Source of the DNA: Colwellia sp.
GTDB lineage: Bacteria; Pseudomonadota; Gammaproteobacteria; Enterobacterales; Alteromonadaceae
Assembly: GCA_013215385.1 (NCBI GenBank)
Contig: JABSOY010000016.1
Location: 1 to 64,000, forward strand
Reading direction: 5' to 3'
DNA length: 64,000 nucleotides
The position numbers and the translations under genes are program-made. The notes beneath the pieces were generated by a model that was not told the origin of the DNA, ran no database searches, and saw only the letters and a program-made list of their open reading frames with translations. Positions 1 through 9,784 of this stretch are shown piece after piece. Each line of letters starts with the position of its first letter. Within the stretch, counting starts at the first letter, position 1.

Positions 1-213
1 GAAAAGCATATTCGTACCTCACTGATTCATGGCGCACGAGCCGTTATTGCTAATTGTAAAAACAAAACCGATAGAACTAGTTTGTGGATAAAAGACCTTG
101 TTGAACGACGAGGTTTTAAACGGGCGACCGTTGCATTGGCCGCTAAAAACGCCCGATTAATTTGGGCACTGTTACACTCAAAAAAAGAATATCAGGTAGA
201 TTATGTAAAATAA
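1..213 (+). CDS. IS110-family transposase, C-terminal part (cut by window start)
   Basis: Frame 1 is open from the first base and stops at TAA 211-213, giving 70 residues. They include HGARAVIANC, a basic middle and the end LIWALLHSKKEY. This is the conserved C-terminal end of IS110 transposases (Transposase_20 region), where the helix-hairpin-helix and catalytic serine part lies. The N-terminal DEDD nuclease domain would lie to the left of the window. It differs from the complete IS110 transposase at 1747-2703, so two IS110 lineages are present. Completeness cannot be judged here. Confidence 0.8.
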   Translation, partial: EKHIRTSLIHGARAVIANCKNKTDRTSLWIKDLVERRGFKRATVALAAKNARLIWALLHSKKEYQVDYVK

Positions 214-476
214 TTTTTATGAAGTAAAGAGGTTAAACCAAACGGTTAACCCCACCGTGTCTGTGCATTAGCAATTGACGATAACACGGTCAGACCGAGA
301 GCAAGAAAGCCTGTTTAGTAAGGAAGTGTTCGAAACACTGTTTAACGAATGAGGCATTGCTCAAGCGCAAATCATCAGGGCGATAGCGTAACAAAGCTAA
401 TAAACGCCGAATGTAGAGCTGCTGTCAGATCTTCTTGTTGTAAGAGATGCTATTGCTTGACAAAGGGGAGTCCATG
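214..476. other. Non-coding stretch right of the IS110 fragment
   Basis: No convincing gene. The short open frames here overlap each other on both strands and resemble nothing I know. A small hairpin GTGTTCGAAACAC lies near 327-339. The stretch probably contains the right end of the partial IS110 element and the tail of a decayed cassette. Confidence 0.5.
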
Positions 477-563
477 TAGCCTTGCTAAGCGGAAAAGAAT
501 GGTTGGCTATAGTCGCGAAGCGATGGCCAACTGTTATTTTTCCGTTCAAGCAACCTGTTAAGT
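477..563 (-). repeat. attC-like integron recombination site 1 (degenerate)
   Basis: Contains the paired arms TTGGC...GCCAA around the loop TATAGTCGCGAAGCGATG, then TTATTTTTCCG, and ends in CCTGTTAAG. It closely matches the better preserved site at 7073-7159. The R' end (expected AACGCC on the plus strand) has decayed to AGCC. As at the other sites, the orientation fits cassettes read on the minus strand. Confidence 0.6.
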
Positions 564-623
564 GTTTGATTTTATACACATTTAATACCAAGATAGAAAA
601 AATCTCTTCACGATGCAAGTAAA

Positions 624-1103
624 ATGAAAAAAATCAAAGTAACTCTATCTGATGACGCGCCATACACGCACACATATTTACTCGAGCATGATGTATACGC
701 TGACAGTCGTCACGTGTACATCATTGAACAAAGAGCATTCAACACTATGATTAAAGCTCAAACGGATGGCCATATTATACGTGAGTACTCAAATTGGGAT
801 GAAGATTTCCAACAAAAAATGATCAATGAGTATAACCCAGAGGCACACAGTGCAATACCTTTGATGCCAAGAATAACCGTTGACAAATTTGTAGACCCCA
901 TAGCTCAAAACCTAATAGATAAACTTTTCAAAAAAGAACGAAAAGAGAAAGTTACTTTCATGGTGTCCTTTGGAAATGGTCGACATAGATTAAATTTATT
1001 TAGGCACTTAGGTGCTAAATCATTACCCTTCCAAATGACCAAGGAGTCTGCTGACACCTTAAACGAAATGCTAGAAGACACTGTTTGTAAAATACAGCTC
1101 TAA
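624..1103 (+). CDS. Cassette protein resembling plasmid fertility-inhibition (FiwA-like) factors
   Basis: 159 residues starting MKKIKVTLSDD, with no signal peptide or membrane segment. The C-terminal half has VSFGNGRHRLNLFRHLGAKS. This (D/N)GRHR-x-GA pattern is typical of ParB/sulfiredoxin-like folds and of the plasmid fertility inhibition factor family; I infer the family from this motif and the preceding PRIT segment. The gene lies between two attC-like sites but points against the cassette direction, so it probably has its own promoter. The function is not established. An alternative is another ParB-fold nucleotide-binding protein. Confidence 0.55.
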   Translation: MKKIKVTLSDDAPYTHTYLLEHDVYADSRHVYIIEQRAFNTMIKAQTDGHIIREYSNWDEDFQQKMINEYNPEAHSAIPLMPRITVDKFVDPIAQNLIDKLFKKERKEKVTFMVSFGNGRHRLNLFRHLGAKSLPFQMTKESADTLNEMLEDTVCKIQL

Positions 1104-1132
1104 AGTAATGTTCCGATAAGCTATATAGATAC

Positions 1133-1227
1133 TTAACGCTAAGCTAAGCGGAAATTAATAGTTGGCTAAAATAGTGAGGAACGAACGACAGCCAACTGTT
1201 ATTTGTCCGTTTGAATTGCTTGTTAGT
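1133..1227 (-). repeat. attC-like site 2
   Basis: Begins TTAACGCTAAGCTAAGCGG and ends GAATTGCTTGTTAG. Inside are the paired arms GTTGGCT and AGCCAAC separated by about 25 bases. The terminal TAACGC/CTTGTTA boxes are the R' and R'' core sites of an attC read on the minus strand. About 95 bp long, like most other sites in the window. Confidence 0.75.
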
Positions 1228-2703
<1,476 letters not shown>

Positions 2704-2720
2704 CTATTGACGCCATAGTC

Positions 2721-3012
2721 TCTTATTATGGATACTTCTCAGTAAAGTCCGTCCCACAACACTTATTTAATTCGCAATAATATCCCATAATTTCAAAGTA
2801 TTAGGAACAAAAAACCATAATTCTTGTGAAACCTAAGATATTACTGAGACTTATCATTAACATTCAGTTCTAAACACAATGTTAATTCCCATGTTTTCAT
2901 GAACTTAACGTACTTAATTAACTGATTGAGGTGTATAACTAAGACGTCTCAGTAACATGACAGAAATAATGCATTAGAAAATATATGGCTAAAAGTTTGA
3001 GGTTAATGGCGG
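2721..3012 (+). repeat. Dispersed repeat A, copy 1
   Basis: Begins TCTTATTATGGA and continues with CTTCTCAGTAAAGTCC, then ATATTACTGAGAC in the middle and GTCTCAGTAAC near 2940-2955. The same sequence recurs at 13980 and 29507. The ends carry inverted CTTCTCAGTAA-type motifs. It passes directly into repeat B copy 1. Confidence 0.85.
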
Positions 3013-3013
3013 G

Positions 3014-3293
3014 AGCACGCCCAAAGTGATCATTTAGGTTGTTGACTGAATATCAGAAATTATGATTAAAAACAGAGGAACCAATATACTCTGATTTTTT
3101 TTTGGCCTATCAAAATAAACATAATAATGTTCTGATGATTTGTGACGTTATGACTGTTTTTCTTACTAGTTTTCTCTCGAAAAATGGGACCCCTTTTGAT
3201 AAGTTTTATTTTTTTACAGGGCTCCTATAGTGCCCCACAAAGCCGCAGAAGCCATATAAAACGGAGCTTTATGTCCAATCGAGCATGGGCGCA
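3014..3293 (+). repeat. Dispersed repeat B, copy 1
   Basis: About 280 bp starting ACGCCCAAAGTGATCATTTAGG and ending GTCCAATCGAGCATGGGCGC. It holds the shared core blocks GACTGTTTTTCTTACTAG and CATATAAAACGG. The stem arms (GGGACCC / GGGCTCC) are imperfect in this copy. No open frame is conserved between copies. Confidence 0.9.
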
Positions 3294-3457
3294 ATAGAAA
3301 ATCGGTGATCTATGGGGTTAGCTGAGTTTAGCTGTTTTACTGGGATTGACACAAAAACACCGTATCAATACACTGTATGGAATTACAGTGATCTACCGTG
3401 AACTACCCTGAATTTCGATGTGTAGTACCCCATATGTACCCCATAACAATAGGGTTA

Positions 3458-4426
3458 ATGATGGCATCTTTTACAATTGAAAAACGTACAAAGGCAAACG
3501 GTGACTTTTCTTATCGCTGTAAAATCGTTGTTAAAAAAAACAACGCGATTATACACCGAGAATCTAAAACATTCCGCAAAAAAGAACTCGCTCGAACATA
3601 CGGCAGAAAACGTGTTCAAGAAATAGAGAATGACGAAATAGGTATTAAGAAAACTATACGTCTCAGCGCATTGATAGATTTATATTTTGAAGACGTTCAC
3701 TTATGGGAGAAAACAGGCAGAACCAAACAATATGTAATAAAAATGCTTAGAGACTGTGATATAGCAAAAATAGAAAGTAATAAATTTAAAACGAGTGATT
3801 TAATAGCACACTGTATAATAAGACAACTAGCGGGTGCGAAACCAACAACTGTTTATCATGATATTTACTATTTACGTGCAGTAATGAAAAAAGCTTAGCC
3901 TGTTTTTGATATTGAAGTCAATTGTTCAGTTTTTGAAGAAACTATACCAATACTTATAGATATGGGCTTAATCGGTAATAGTGACCGGAGAACTAGAAGG
4001 CCAACTCAGATTGAACTCGATAAATTGAAAGTTGGATTAGGAATAAGAGAAAAACAAAAGCCAAATGGTTATGTCAGAATTCCCTACTTAGATATTTTAG
4101 ATTTCAGTATTCTTACCTGTATGCGTATAGGTGAAGTTTGCAAACTTAGATGGGACGATTTAAACCTAGAGCATAAAACGATTATTGTTAGAGACAGAAA
4201 AGATCCCCGTAAAAAGGAAGGTAATCACATGATCGCCCCGCTCTTGGGGGAATCTTTCTGTATTGCCACTAAACAACCTAAAACTAGTGACTTAATTTTT
4301 CCTTATAAATCAAGAAGTGTCACAGCAGGATTCCAACGAGTAAGAAATTATTTAGGTATCGAAGACTTACGCTACCATGATTTAAGGCGTGAAGGGACAA
4401 GTTTATACGCAGTTATTTCCGCATAA
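3458..4426 (+). pseudogene. Phage-type tyrosine integrase, interrupted and truncated
   Basis: One reading frame carries an integrase: an N-terminal Arm/SAM-like part (ASFTIEKRTKANG...), then the catalytic domain with R in CMRIGEVCKLRW and HDLRREG. An in-frame TAG at 3896-3898 splits it, and the reading continues unchanged after it. The C-terminus is lost: after HDLRREGTS the frame runs into unrelated residues and stops, so the second histidine and the nucleophilic tyrosine are missing. I chose ATG 3458 (before MASFTIEK) over the upstream 3398 ATG because of the nearby AGGG and the family start. The integrase is almost certainly inactive and marks an old integration next to repeat B1. Confidence 0.85.
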
Positions 4427-4509
4427 ATTGCATGAGAAATTTAATTAAAACATTACATATCAAGTTTTAATAAAGCTATAGGGCTTCACTTTTTACTAAT
4501 AACCAGTAA

Positions 4510-4550
4510 AAGCCTGAATAAATTGAAATATTTTTCAAATAATCAGGCTT
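4510..4550. terminator. Long hairpin, likely bidirectional terminator
   Basis: AAGCCTGA (4510-4517) pairs with TCAGGCTT (4543-4550). An inner TTGAAATA...TTTTTCAA extends the stem. It lies between the integrase remnant and the 3' end of the lipoprotein gene on the minus strand, where a terminator is expected. Confidence 0.65.
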
Positions 4551-4592
4551 TGCTTACACCATCAGAAAAGCTATTTTTTAAAATCCTTATGT

Positions 4593-5147
4593 TTAGTTAA
4601 CAGTAATATTACTTAACGCAATGGTTTTTTTGTCTACAACACAGTGTTCTGCTTTTAGATCCGCTGCTGAAGTTTTTGAGGCCTGAGCAATTCTTGCAGA
4701 AGTACTCCCATCATCTTTCTTGGCAGCTAGTTTATCGGCCTTAGGAACCTTGTAGAAAGGTAAAAGAGTCTCTAACATACTATTTGCCGCAGAAACGCCC
4801 GAACTTGCTTCTGAATTCACAGATATTTTCGAAGCAAGTCCTTTGTCATTAAAATTAATTTCAAAAGAACCGTCAGCAAACTGAGAAGGATCAAAATTCA
4901 CATAATAGAAGTCGCCAGACGAAATATAATCGTAGCTTTCAACCACCTCGCTCGAATCACAAATTTTAGCCTCTGCTTTAGTAGTTCCTGGAATTGCTTT
5001 AAAGCTCGTTGTTGTAGTTACTTTAACAAGCAAAGGGGTTGGTACAGGAATTCCCTTGGTTGCATTAGCTGACGAATCAAATGTTTGCAACTTGGTGGAG
5101 CAGCCAGTATTAAGTAAGATCATCAAAAACAGTAAAAATACCTTCAC
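4593..5147 (-). CDS. Lipoprotein of unknown function, partner of the M43 protease
   Basis: 184 residues. The N-terminus MKVFLLFLMILLNTGCS is a lipoprotein signal with a lipobox ending in C16, so the product should be lipid-anchored in the envelope. The rest has no domain I recognise. Three further cysteines or basic stretches are scattered (KICDSS, EHCVVD). Its ATG starts 11 bases after the stop of the upstream metalloprotease gene, so the two are probably co-transcribed and may work together, for example as protease and substrate, inhibitor or anchor. That pairing is inference from spacing alone. Confidence 0.7.
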   Translation of the reverse strand: MKVFLLFLMILLNTGCSTKLQTFDSSANATKGIPVPTPLLVKVTTTTSFKAIPGTTKAEAKICDSSEVVESYDYISSGDFYYVNFDPSQFADGSFEINFNDKGLASKISVNSEASSGVSAANSMLETLLPFYKVPKADKLAAKKDDGSTSARIAQASKTSAADLKAEHCVVDKKTIALSNITVN

Positions 5148-5158
5148 TTTTCTCTCTC

Positions 5159-5989
5159 CTAACTTAAAAACTCAGAACGATAAAGTGATATTTGATCCCA
5201 AACTCTTTCAATTTGTCCCTGTGTAAATTTAGTCATCCACGCATCATCAACGTAATTCATAAAATTATGTATTGGGGCATTTCCGGTATCAACTGAGCAA
5301 GCATTATGTGGCCCATCTTCTGGCTTTCCATAATTTGGTGCTGCATGAGGAGGTGTATCATGAACATGGTCTCCATAAGCTTGACATCCTCCTTGAAATG
5401 TATGGAATAATCCTAGCCAATGTCCAATTTCATGTATAGCCGTTTTTCCTAAATTGAAATTCTGTATGTCCCCACCAGGAAGTGTGCTATCGAGCATTAC
5501 AACCCCATCTTTTGTAAAGTCGCCCTCTCTTTCCCATGGGAAAGTTGCCCAGCCCAATAGACCCGACGCAAGGCCAGCAGTATAAAAATTTAAATATTTT
5601 TTAGGGTTTTCTTGTAAAGCCGTTTTAGCTTCTCGTTCTTCAAAGCTTCCATGATCCATCCTGTACCATTGACTATTTTCCTCAACAACGACTTCACTTT
5701 CAGAATATTCAAAATTTATCCCATAAATTCCATATGCTTCTCTCAGTACTGACATTTGCGCTTCGCGTTGGGCTTGCGTAATGTGACCATTGCTGCCGTC
5801 TACTATATGAATGAACTTAATGGGTATTATTATACTTGAGGGGCGAGAATTGGTTCTTCTTAATCCCGAAACTAATTCGTCATTTCGTTTAATTTGGTAA
5901 TGGTTTGGCGTAATAGTAGCGCAGCCTCTGCCTTGAAGAACAAACTCCCCAACAGAACCAAATTCTTTATTGTTTATTTTGTAGCTCAT
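5159..5989 (-). CDS. Pappalysin-like zinc metalloprotease (peptidase family M43)
   Basis: The zinc motif HExxHxxGxxH is HEIGHWLGLFH (H188, H192, H198 counted from the upstream ATG). It is followed by a C-x-Y-G-D-H segment, an NACS stretch and the Met-turn NFMNY, in the order of M43/MEROPS pappalysin-type proteases (known members cleave extracellular proteins). About 276 residues, with no clear signal peptide despite the expected extracellular role. The start at 5989 is preferred because AAGGA lies six bases upstream of this second ATG. The lipoprotein gene follows after 11 bases. Confidence 0.88.
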   Translation of the reverse strand: MSYKINNKEFGSVGEFVLQGRGCATITPNHYQIKRNDELVSGLRRTNSRPSSIIIPIKFIHIVDGSNGHITQAQREAQMSVLREAYGIYGINFEYSESEVVVEENSQWYRMDHGSFEEREAKTALQENPKKYLNFYTAGLASGLLGWATFPWEREGDFTKDGVVMLDSTLPGGDIQNFNLGKTAIHEIGHWLGLFHTFQGGCQAYGDHVHDTPPHAAPNYGKPEDGPHNACSVDTGNAPIHNFMNYVDDAWMTKFTQGQIERVWDQISLYRSEFLS

Positions 5990-5995
5990 AATCAT

Positions 5996-6411
5996 TCCTT
6001 ACATAATCAGCATTAATATTTTCAGGAGTAAAAAAATGCGAAAGAAATGAAAAGGTAAATATTCTTAACAGAAACAGCGATTCGACTTCCATATCAATAG
6101 CACCGGACTTGCTTTGAAATAATCATTCCAAAGTAAAGTAATACTACTAAAGATTAAAAATTAGTCAATTATATTTTATGGAGGGCTAGTTATGATTGGA
6201 AACAGTGTAGTTCTAATAGCTCAAATGTTGGTGTTAGTAAAATAGAGATATAAAAAATTATAGGCCATTGCATAAACAAAAAGCTTCATTATTTACATAA
6301 AACTACATAAATGATTAAGTTCAGTATTTTACTAATTGGCTTAGACAAAGTAAAAGTGAATGATGTAAACACTAAATTCTTTACCCCGTATTACTATACG
6401 GGGGTATAAAA
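5996..6411. other. AT-rich gap without a gene
   Basis: No gene is supported over about 400 bp. A GC-rich hairpin ACCCCGTA-TTAC-TATACGGGGGT lies at about 6382-6405, directly beside attC-like site 3. It could terminate transcription or be part of the site's folded form. Confidence 0.4.
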
Positions 6412-6505
6412 ATAACTCCTCACTAAGAGGGAAATAATAGTTAGTTAAATGTTGAACAAAGTGAAAACAGCCAACTGTATTTTTTCTGTTTGAAGTTCTT
6501 GTGGA
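6412..6505 (-). repeat. attC-like site 3 (degenerate)
   Basis: ATAACTCCTCACTAAGAGGG at the left and GAAGTTCTTGTGGA at the right frame an inner TAGTTAGTT...AGCCAACTG. The general plan and orientation match the other sites, but both core boxes are altered, so recombination here is doubtful. Confidence 0.5.
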
Positions 6506-6507
6506 TT

Positions 6508-7037
6508 TTATGACTCACCTTTGTTGGGGGCATGTTTTAGTAACTTATTAAGGGCATCAGATTGGGAAAAGTATAAAGCTAAAACCATGCCGTACCACAT
6601 CAACATTACAAAAGATGAAAAAATATAAGAGCCATTAAACATAATTATAATTAGGCTTATTACTATTGGAAAACACATAAAAAACATTAATAACTTTGTA
6701 TTTGAAAATACCTCAGTTCTTGCTTTATCCTTTTCAATTTCAGCATCAACAATCTTATTGTTTTTTTCAATTTTATTTTCAACAACTCTAGATAAAACCC
6801 TGTTTTTGTTTTTTGATGCTCATCTAAAATATTAATATATTTATGGTATAATTCTGTTTTTTCTTCTGTGTCGGGAAGGGCTTGGATAGATTCTAATAAC
6901 TCTGGAGAAGCTGTAAATGCGGTATGACTAGCAACACTTGCATCAACTTCGTCCCTGACTTGATCTCTTATAGCACTAGTTAAAGCATCATTTGCTATAG
7001 TTATATTTCTAATATCACTTTTTTCCATACCACTCAT
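6508..7037 (-). pseudogene. Cassette membrane protein with a frameshift at an A6 tract
   Basis: The first part (MSGMEKSDIRNITIANDAL... to LDEHQK) is followed by an out-of-frame tail. Shifting by one base at the run CAAAAAAC near 6815-6822 gives a natural continuation. This has a charged coiled-coil-like stretch, then two hydrophobic segments (FFMCFPIVISLIIIMF and FVMLMWYGMVLALYF), and ends at TAA 6508-6510 beside attC site 3. The intact gene would encode about 176 residues with two C-terminal membrane helices. The run is not in the phase of a standard -1 slippery heptamer, so a mutation or sequencing error is likelier than programmed frameshifting. No family recognised. Confidence 0.6.
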
Positions 7038-7072
7038 CCTTAAACAGAATCTATAATTATAATGATTAAAAC

Positions 7073-7159
7073 CGAACGCCTTACAAAGCGGAAAATAATG
7101 ATTGGCTATAATCGCGAAGCGATGGCCAACGGTTATTTTCCTTTTAGCAACTTGTTAGA
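7073..7159 (-). repeat. attC-like site 4
   Basis: CGAACGCCTTACAAAGCGG at the left and AGCAACTTGTTAGAA at the right. Inside, TTGGC and GCCAA flank TATAATCGCGAAGCGATG. Nearly the same sequence as site 1. The stop of the 7163-7717 gene falls immediately to its right, as expected for a cassette. Confidence 0.75.
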
Positions 7160-7162
7160 ATA

Positions 7163-7717
7163 TTATTGAGTCGACTTCTCTATTGTATAGTACATAGCAA
7201 GTCCTCTGAAATAACCTGCCGACCTTATATCAATTAATTTTATTCTAAGTTTTTGGCCATTAAATTCAAAAGGAAACGCTGCATTTTTATCTAAGGTTCC
7301 AGATTTTTTGTAGTTTCCTTGGCCTGTAATTCTTATAGAAGCCGATTGTTCATCAATATCGTCGAGATTAACGAAGAATTTAAGCTTGTTATTGTCATAC
7401 GATGCAAATTTGTAAACGTCTGTCTTGTAGCCCTTTTTAACCCAACTTACATCTAAAACAGTATTCCATTGTTCAGTAATAATATCTGGTTCAGGAATAT
7501 CGATTTCTGGTTGATGAAAGTGAAGTAGCTCTCTCGTATTTTTTGCATATTCAGCCAATTCAAAATAACTCTTAGATAATTCATTAATCTGAGATAAAAA
7601 CGCGGCTTCTGATTGTCGAGATTCATCTTCTTTGCTGTAATCTAAGCCCCAAATTATTGCACCTGCAGCTACAGCTGAAATTAGAGGTCCATTAAGAAAT
7701 TTCCATACATTTTTCAA
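7163..7717 (-). CDS. Cassette protein with one N-terminal membrane helix
   Basis: 184 residues. Residues about 10-27 (GPLISAVAAGAIIWGLDY) form one hydrophobic helix, so the protein is probably membrane-anchored. A helical charged stretch (about 32-66) is followed by a beta-rich C-terminal domain (LKFFVNLDD, ASIRITGQG, FPFEFNGQKLRIKLID). No family recognised. It is a single-gene cassette: its stop lies four bases from attC site 4. Confidence 0.65.
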   Translation of the reverse strand: MKNVWKFLNGPLISAVAAGAIIWGLDYSKEDESRQSEAAFLSQINELSKSYFELAEYAKNTRELLHFHQPEIDIPEPDIITEQWNTVLDVSWVKKGYKTDVYKFASYDNNKLKFFVNLDDIDEQSASIRITGQGNYKKSGTLDKNAAFPFEFNGQKLRIKLIDIRSAGYFRGLAMYYTIEKSTQ

Positions 7718-7896
7718 TTGATAAGCACCTTATAATTTAAAATTCTAACAGTCTTATTAAATAGAAAATGTCTACATTTGATACATAAACGTTTTCCTTT
7801 TTCATTTTTTAACACATAAGCTAAGCACTTACTACTTAAGGATTTTTTAAAGAGACTATAAAAGAAAAAGATTAATTGAGGATAAATAACTGTTGA

Positions 7897-8094
7897 TTAA
7901 TTACGCAAACCATTAATCAAATTAAATTCTCCACATTCATTCCAATCTTCCAGAAGTTCATTAAATTCATTAAATTCATTAAATTCTTTTAATTCTTTTA
8001 ATTCTTTTAATTCATTTCTTGAGGCTGTTTCGTTCATGGCTTTTTCAGAGAGGGAGTTTAGGCGAGCGAAATCATCTGTAGTCATAAGTAACAT
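7897..8094 (-). CDS. Small acidic protein with internal tripeptide repeats
   Basis: 65 residues. After MTTDDFARLNSLSEKAMNET come tandem KEL and NEF tripeptides, encoded by nine-base repeats at about 7957-8014, then LLEDWNECGEFNLINGL. A shorter relative without the repeats lies at 51808-51984 and shares the DDF/ENEF-RL-x-LSEKA start and the E-x-NL-NG end, so this is a small gene family and not a chance frame. The repeats may expand and contract. Function unknown. Confidence 0.55.
   Translation of the reverse strand: MLLMTTDDFARLNSLSEKAMNETASRNELKELKELKEFNEFNEFNELLEDWNECGEFNLINGLRN
7957..8014. repeat. Nine-base tandem repeats inside a small gene
   Basis: Three copies of TTAAATTCA followed by three of TTTTAATTC, in frame with the 7897-8094 gene. 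Copy-number change keeps the reading frame and lengthens or shortens the KEL/NEF helix. Confidence 0.8.
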
Positions 8095-8314
8095 TCCTTG
8101 TTATTTGTTAACTTATTATGACAAAAAATTAGTAATGTCAAAACTTCTAGTTTTGTGATTTTTAGCTTAAATACCAGTTTCAGGTCGAGTATTTCGATTC
8201 AACAACCTGATTTGTTGCGCTTGGGGGATGACAAAAATCAATTAACTATGGTGCGGCCTTGATGCTATAAATTGCTTAATGTGTTTGGACTCACTAACCA
8301 TCGCAAACTAATCT

Positions 8315-8371
8315 GCTAACGCCTGAACAGAGAAGCTTCCGCTTCGCTGTATAAAGATTATCCAGTTAGCC
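8315..8371 (-). repeat. Short attC-like site (57 bp)
   Basis: GCTAACGCC at the left and CAGTTAGC at the right are inverted core-type ends. Between them CAGAGAAGC-TTCC-GCTTCGCTG forms a hairpin with one mismatch. The layout is that of a short 59-base-element type attC, unlike the roughly 97 bp sites elsewhere in the window. Confidence 0.5.
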
Positions 8372-8447
8372 TTTACGTGCTTGTGTCCGCTTGATTGGGT
8401 ATGGGATTGCTTTGACTAAAAGAGACAGGATTACAATAGGTATCGAG

Positions 8448-9008
8448 TTACGTTTTACCTCTGGCAAGTTTTGCATGACACTCTGATTTATAGAGTACTT
8501 TGTACCCTGCGTTTTCAGGCCTAACAATGTCACCATTGGCATTGTTAAAACAATAATCGAAAACACCATCAGACCTGTGTTGTGAGCAGTTAATAAAAAT
8601 CTGTCCTAAGGCAGAATTTTTAAGTGCATCGACTGAGTTCGTAAAGAAGTCCCCTTTATCAAACGTAAAAAGAGGAATGTCGGGCTTATTCTTTTTAATG
8701 GTCTGCTGTGCTGACCAATCGTTAACAAAATAATAGATACCGCTAAAGACAACTAACAGTGCCAATAGAAAGTAAGGTGACGTTTGTACTTCAATGGCCT
8801 TGCCTTTAGCGATTAGTTCTTTAGGTATTTCTGGTTTTGTTTCTGCGCTTTTTTCTAGTTCTTCTGTTTCAGGTACACCAAAATAATGAGGATGAAGCAC
8901 AGAGTAAGATGCCCTATCGTCTATTTCTATCATCTTAGAGCCTGTTTTTGGTGCGACAAGTCGAACGTCTTTTTTAAACTGCTGACCTGTTTTATAACAA
9001 TCATGCAA
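8448..9008 (-). CDS. Single-pass membrane protein, perhaps an N-terminally truncated gene
   Basis: At least 186 residues. About 50 polar N-terminal residues (CYKTGQQFKKDVRLV, KMIEIDDRASYSVL) precede a proline-rich linker, one membrane helix (SPYFLLALLVVFSGIYYFV) and a cysteine-containing C-terminal domain (FINCSQ, FDYCFNNA, KSECHAKL). No ATG fits; the frame opens after a TAA near 9050 and a TTG would be needed. It may be the C-terminal half of a larger protein, possibly a filamentous-phage Zot-type membrane protein. That suggestion rests only on layout and is weak. Confidence 0.45.
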   Translation of the reverse strand: MHDCYKTGQQFKKDVRLVAPKTGSKMIEIDDRASYSVLHPHYFGVPETEELEKSAETKPEIPKELIAKGKAIEVQTSPYFLLALLVVFSGIYYFVNDWSAQQTIKKNKPDIPLFTFDKGDFFTNSVDALKNSALGQIFINCSQHRSDGVFDYCFNNANGDIVRPENAGYKVLYKSECHAKLARGKT

Positions 9009-9296
9009 ATCATTACGCCTGAAATGGTCACCACCTATCTTTGGTTCTTATCTTTTTTCCGACCATCGTAACGCGTTCAGATATGAAACTTAGGAACGAC
9101 CTTTGTCCACCAGGGCTTAAAAAATATATTCCAAATAATACCGCCAAACATATTTTGAGAAGAACGAAATAAATAGAGTTCATCGATTACGGTTTCTTTT
9201 ATCTGTTTGTCGACACCATCAATCCATATATAAAAATAACCATCAAGATAGCAGTATTAATTTTAATAATTTAAAAGCCAAGTTCAACACTTATCA

Positions 9297-9590
9297 TTAT
9301 GTTTTGGGTGGTATTTCTGGCTTTGGCTCAGGTGGTCTATCTGGGTGACCGCCACCGGATGTAGAAAGGAAACGATATCATTTTGCAATGTCACAGAGAG
9401 ACTTTCTGTACTTTCTTTAGAAGGCCTTTCAGGGTGACCGCCACCAGTTGATGATAATATAACGATATCATCTTGCCATTTCGCAGGGTTACTTTTTGTG
9501 ATTTCTTCAGCTACTTGTTTGATTGATTCTGGTTTCGTATTTTGCGCAACAGGAACAACATACGCTGAGCTTTTGATTTACATGAATAAA
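9297..9590 (-). pseudogene. Remnant of a small exported protein with GGGHP repeats
   Basis: Reading the minus strand gives SSAYVVPVAQNTKPES..., then a repeated unit DDIV-STGGGHPERPS and NDIV-TSGGGHPDRPP, ending PEIPPKT. A one-base frameshift near 9365 separates the two units, and the N-terminus is cut by a stop, so the gene is broken. The two units also form a DNA direct repeat of about 110 bp. The function is unknown to me. Confidence 0.45.
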
Positions 9591-9784
9591 ATATCCCTTA
9601 ATATATAAGGACGAAAACCTAACAGTTTAACGCCACACACCCAACACTTTAACAAAATATTTACAATATTTGGCAGGATATTTACAGGAGTTGATGGAGG
9701 ATTATTAGCTACAAGACGTTATTCAGCAATAGACTAACTGAAAAATGGAGGTATCATAAAAAATGAGTATAGATTAATCATGCG

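Noticed and set aside
397-618. Short overlapping frames on both strands near 349-618
   Set aside because: They run through attC-like site 1, overlap each other and have no recognisable sequence.
6800-6830. Programmed -1 frameshift signal at the A6 run of the membrane cassette
   Set aside because: The zero frame reads CAA AAA ACA, which is not the phase of the X XXY YYZ heptamer; mutation or sequencing error is simpler.
8448-9008. Firm call as a filamentous-phage Zot protein
   Set aside because: Only the layout (polar part, one membrane helix, cysteine tail) fits; the Walker A half is absent and no other phage gene is nearby.
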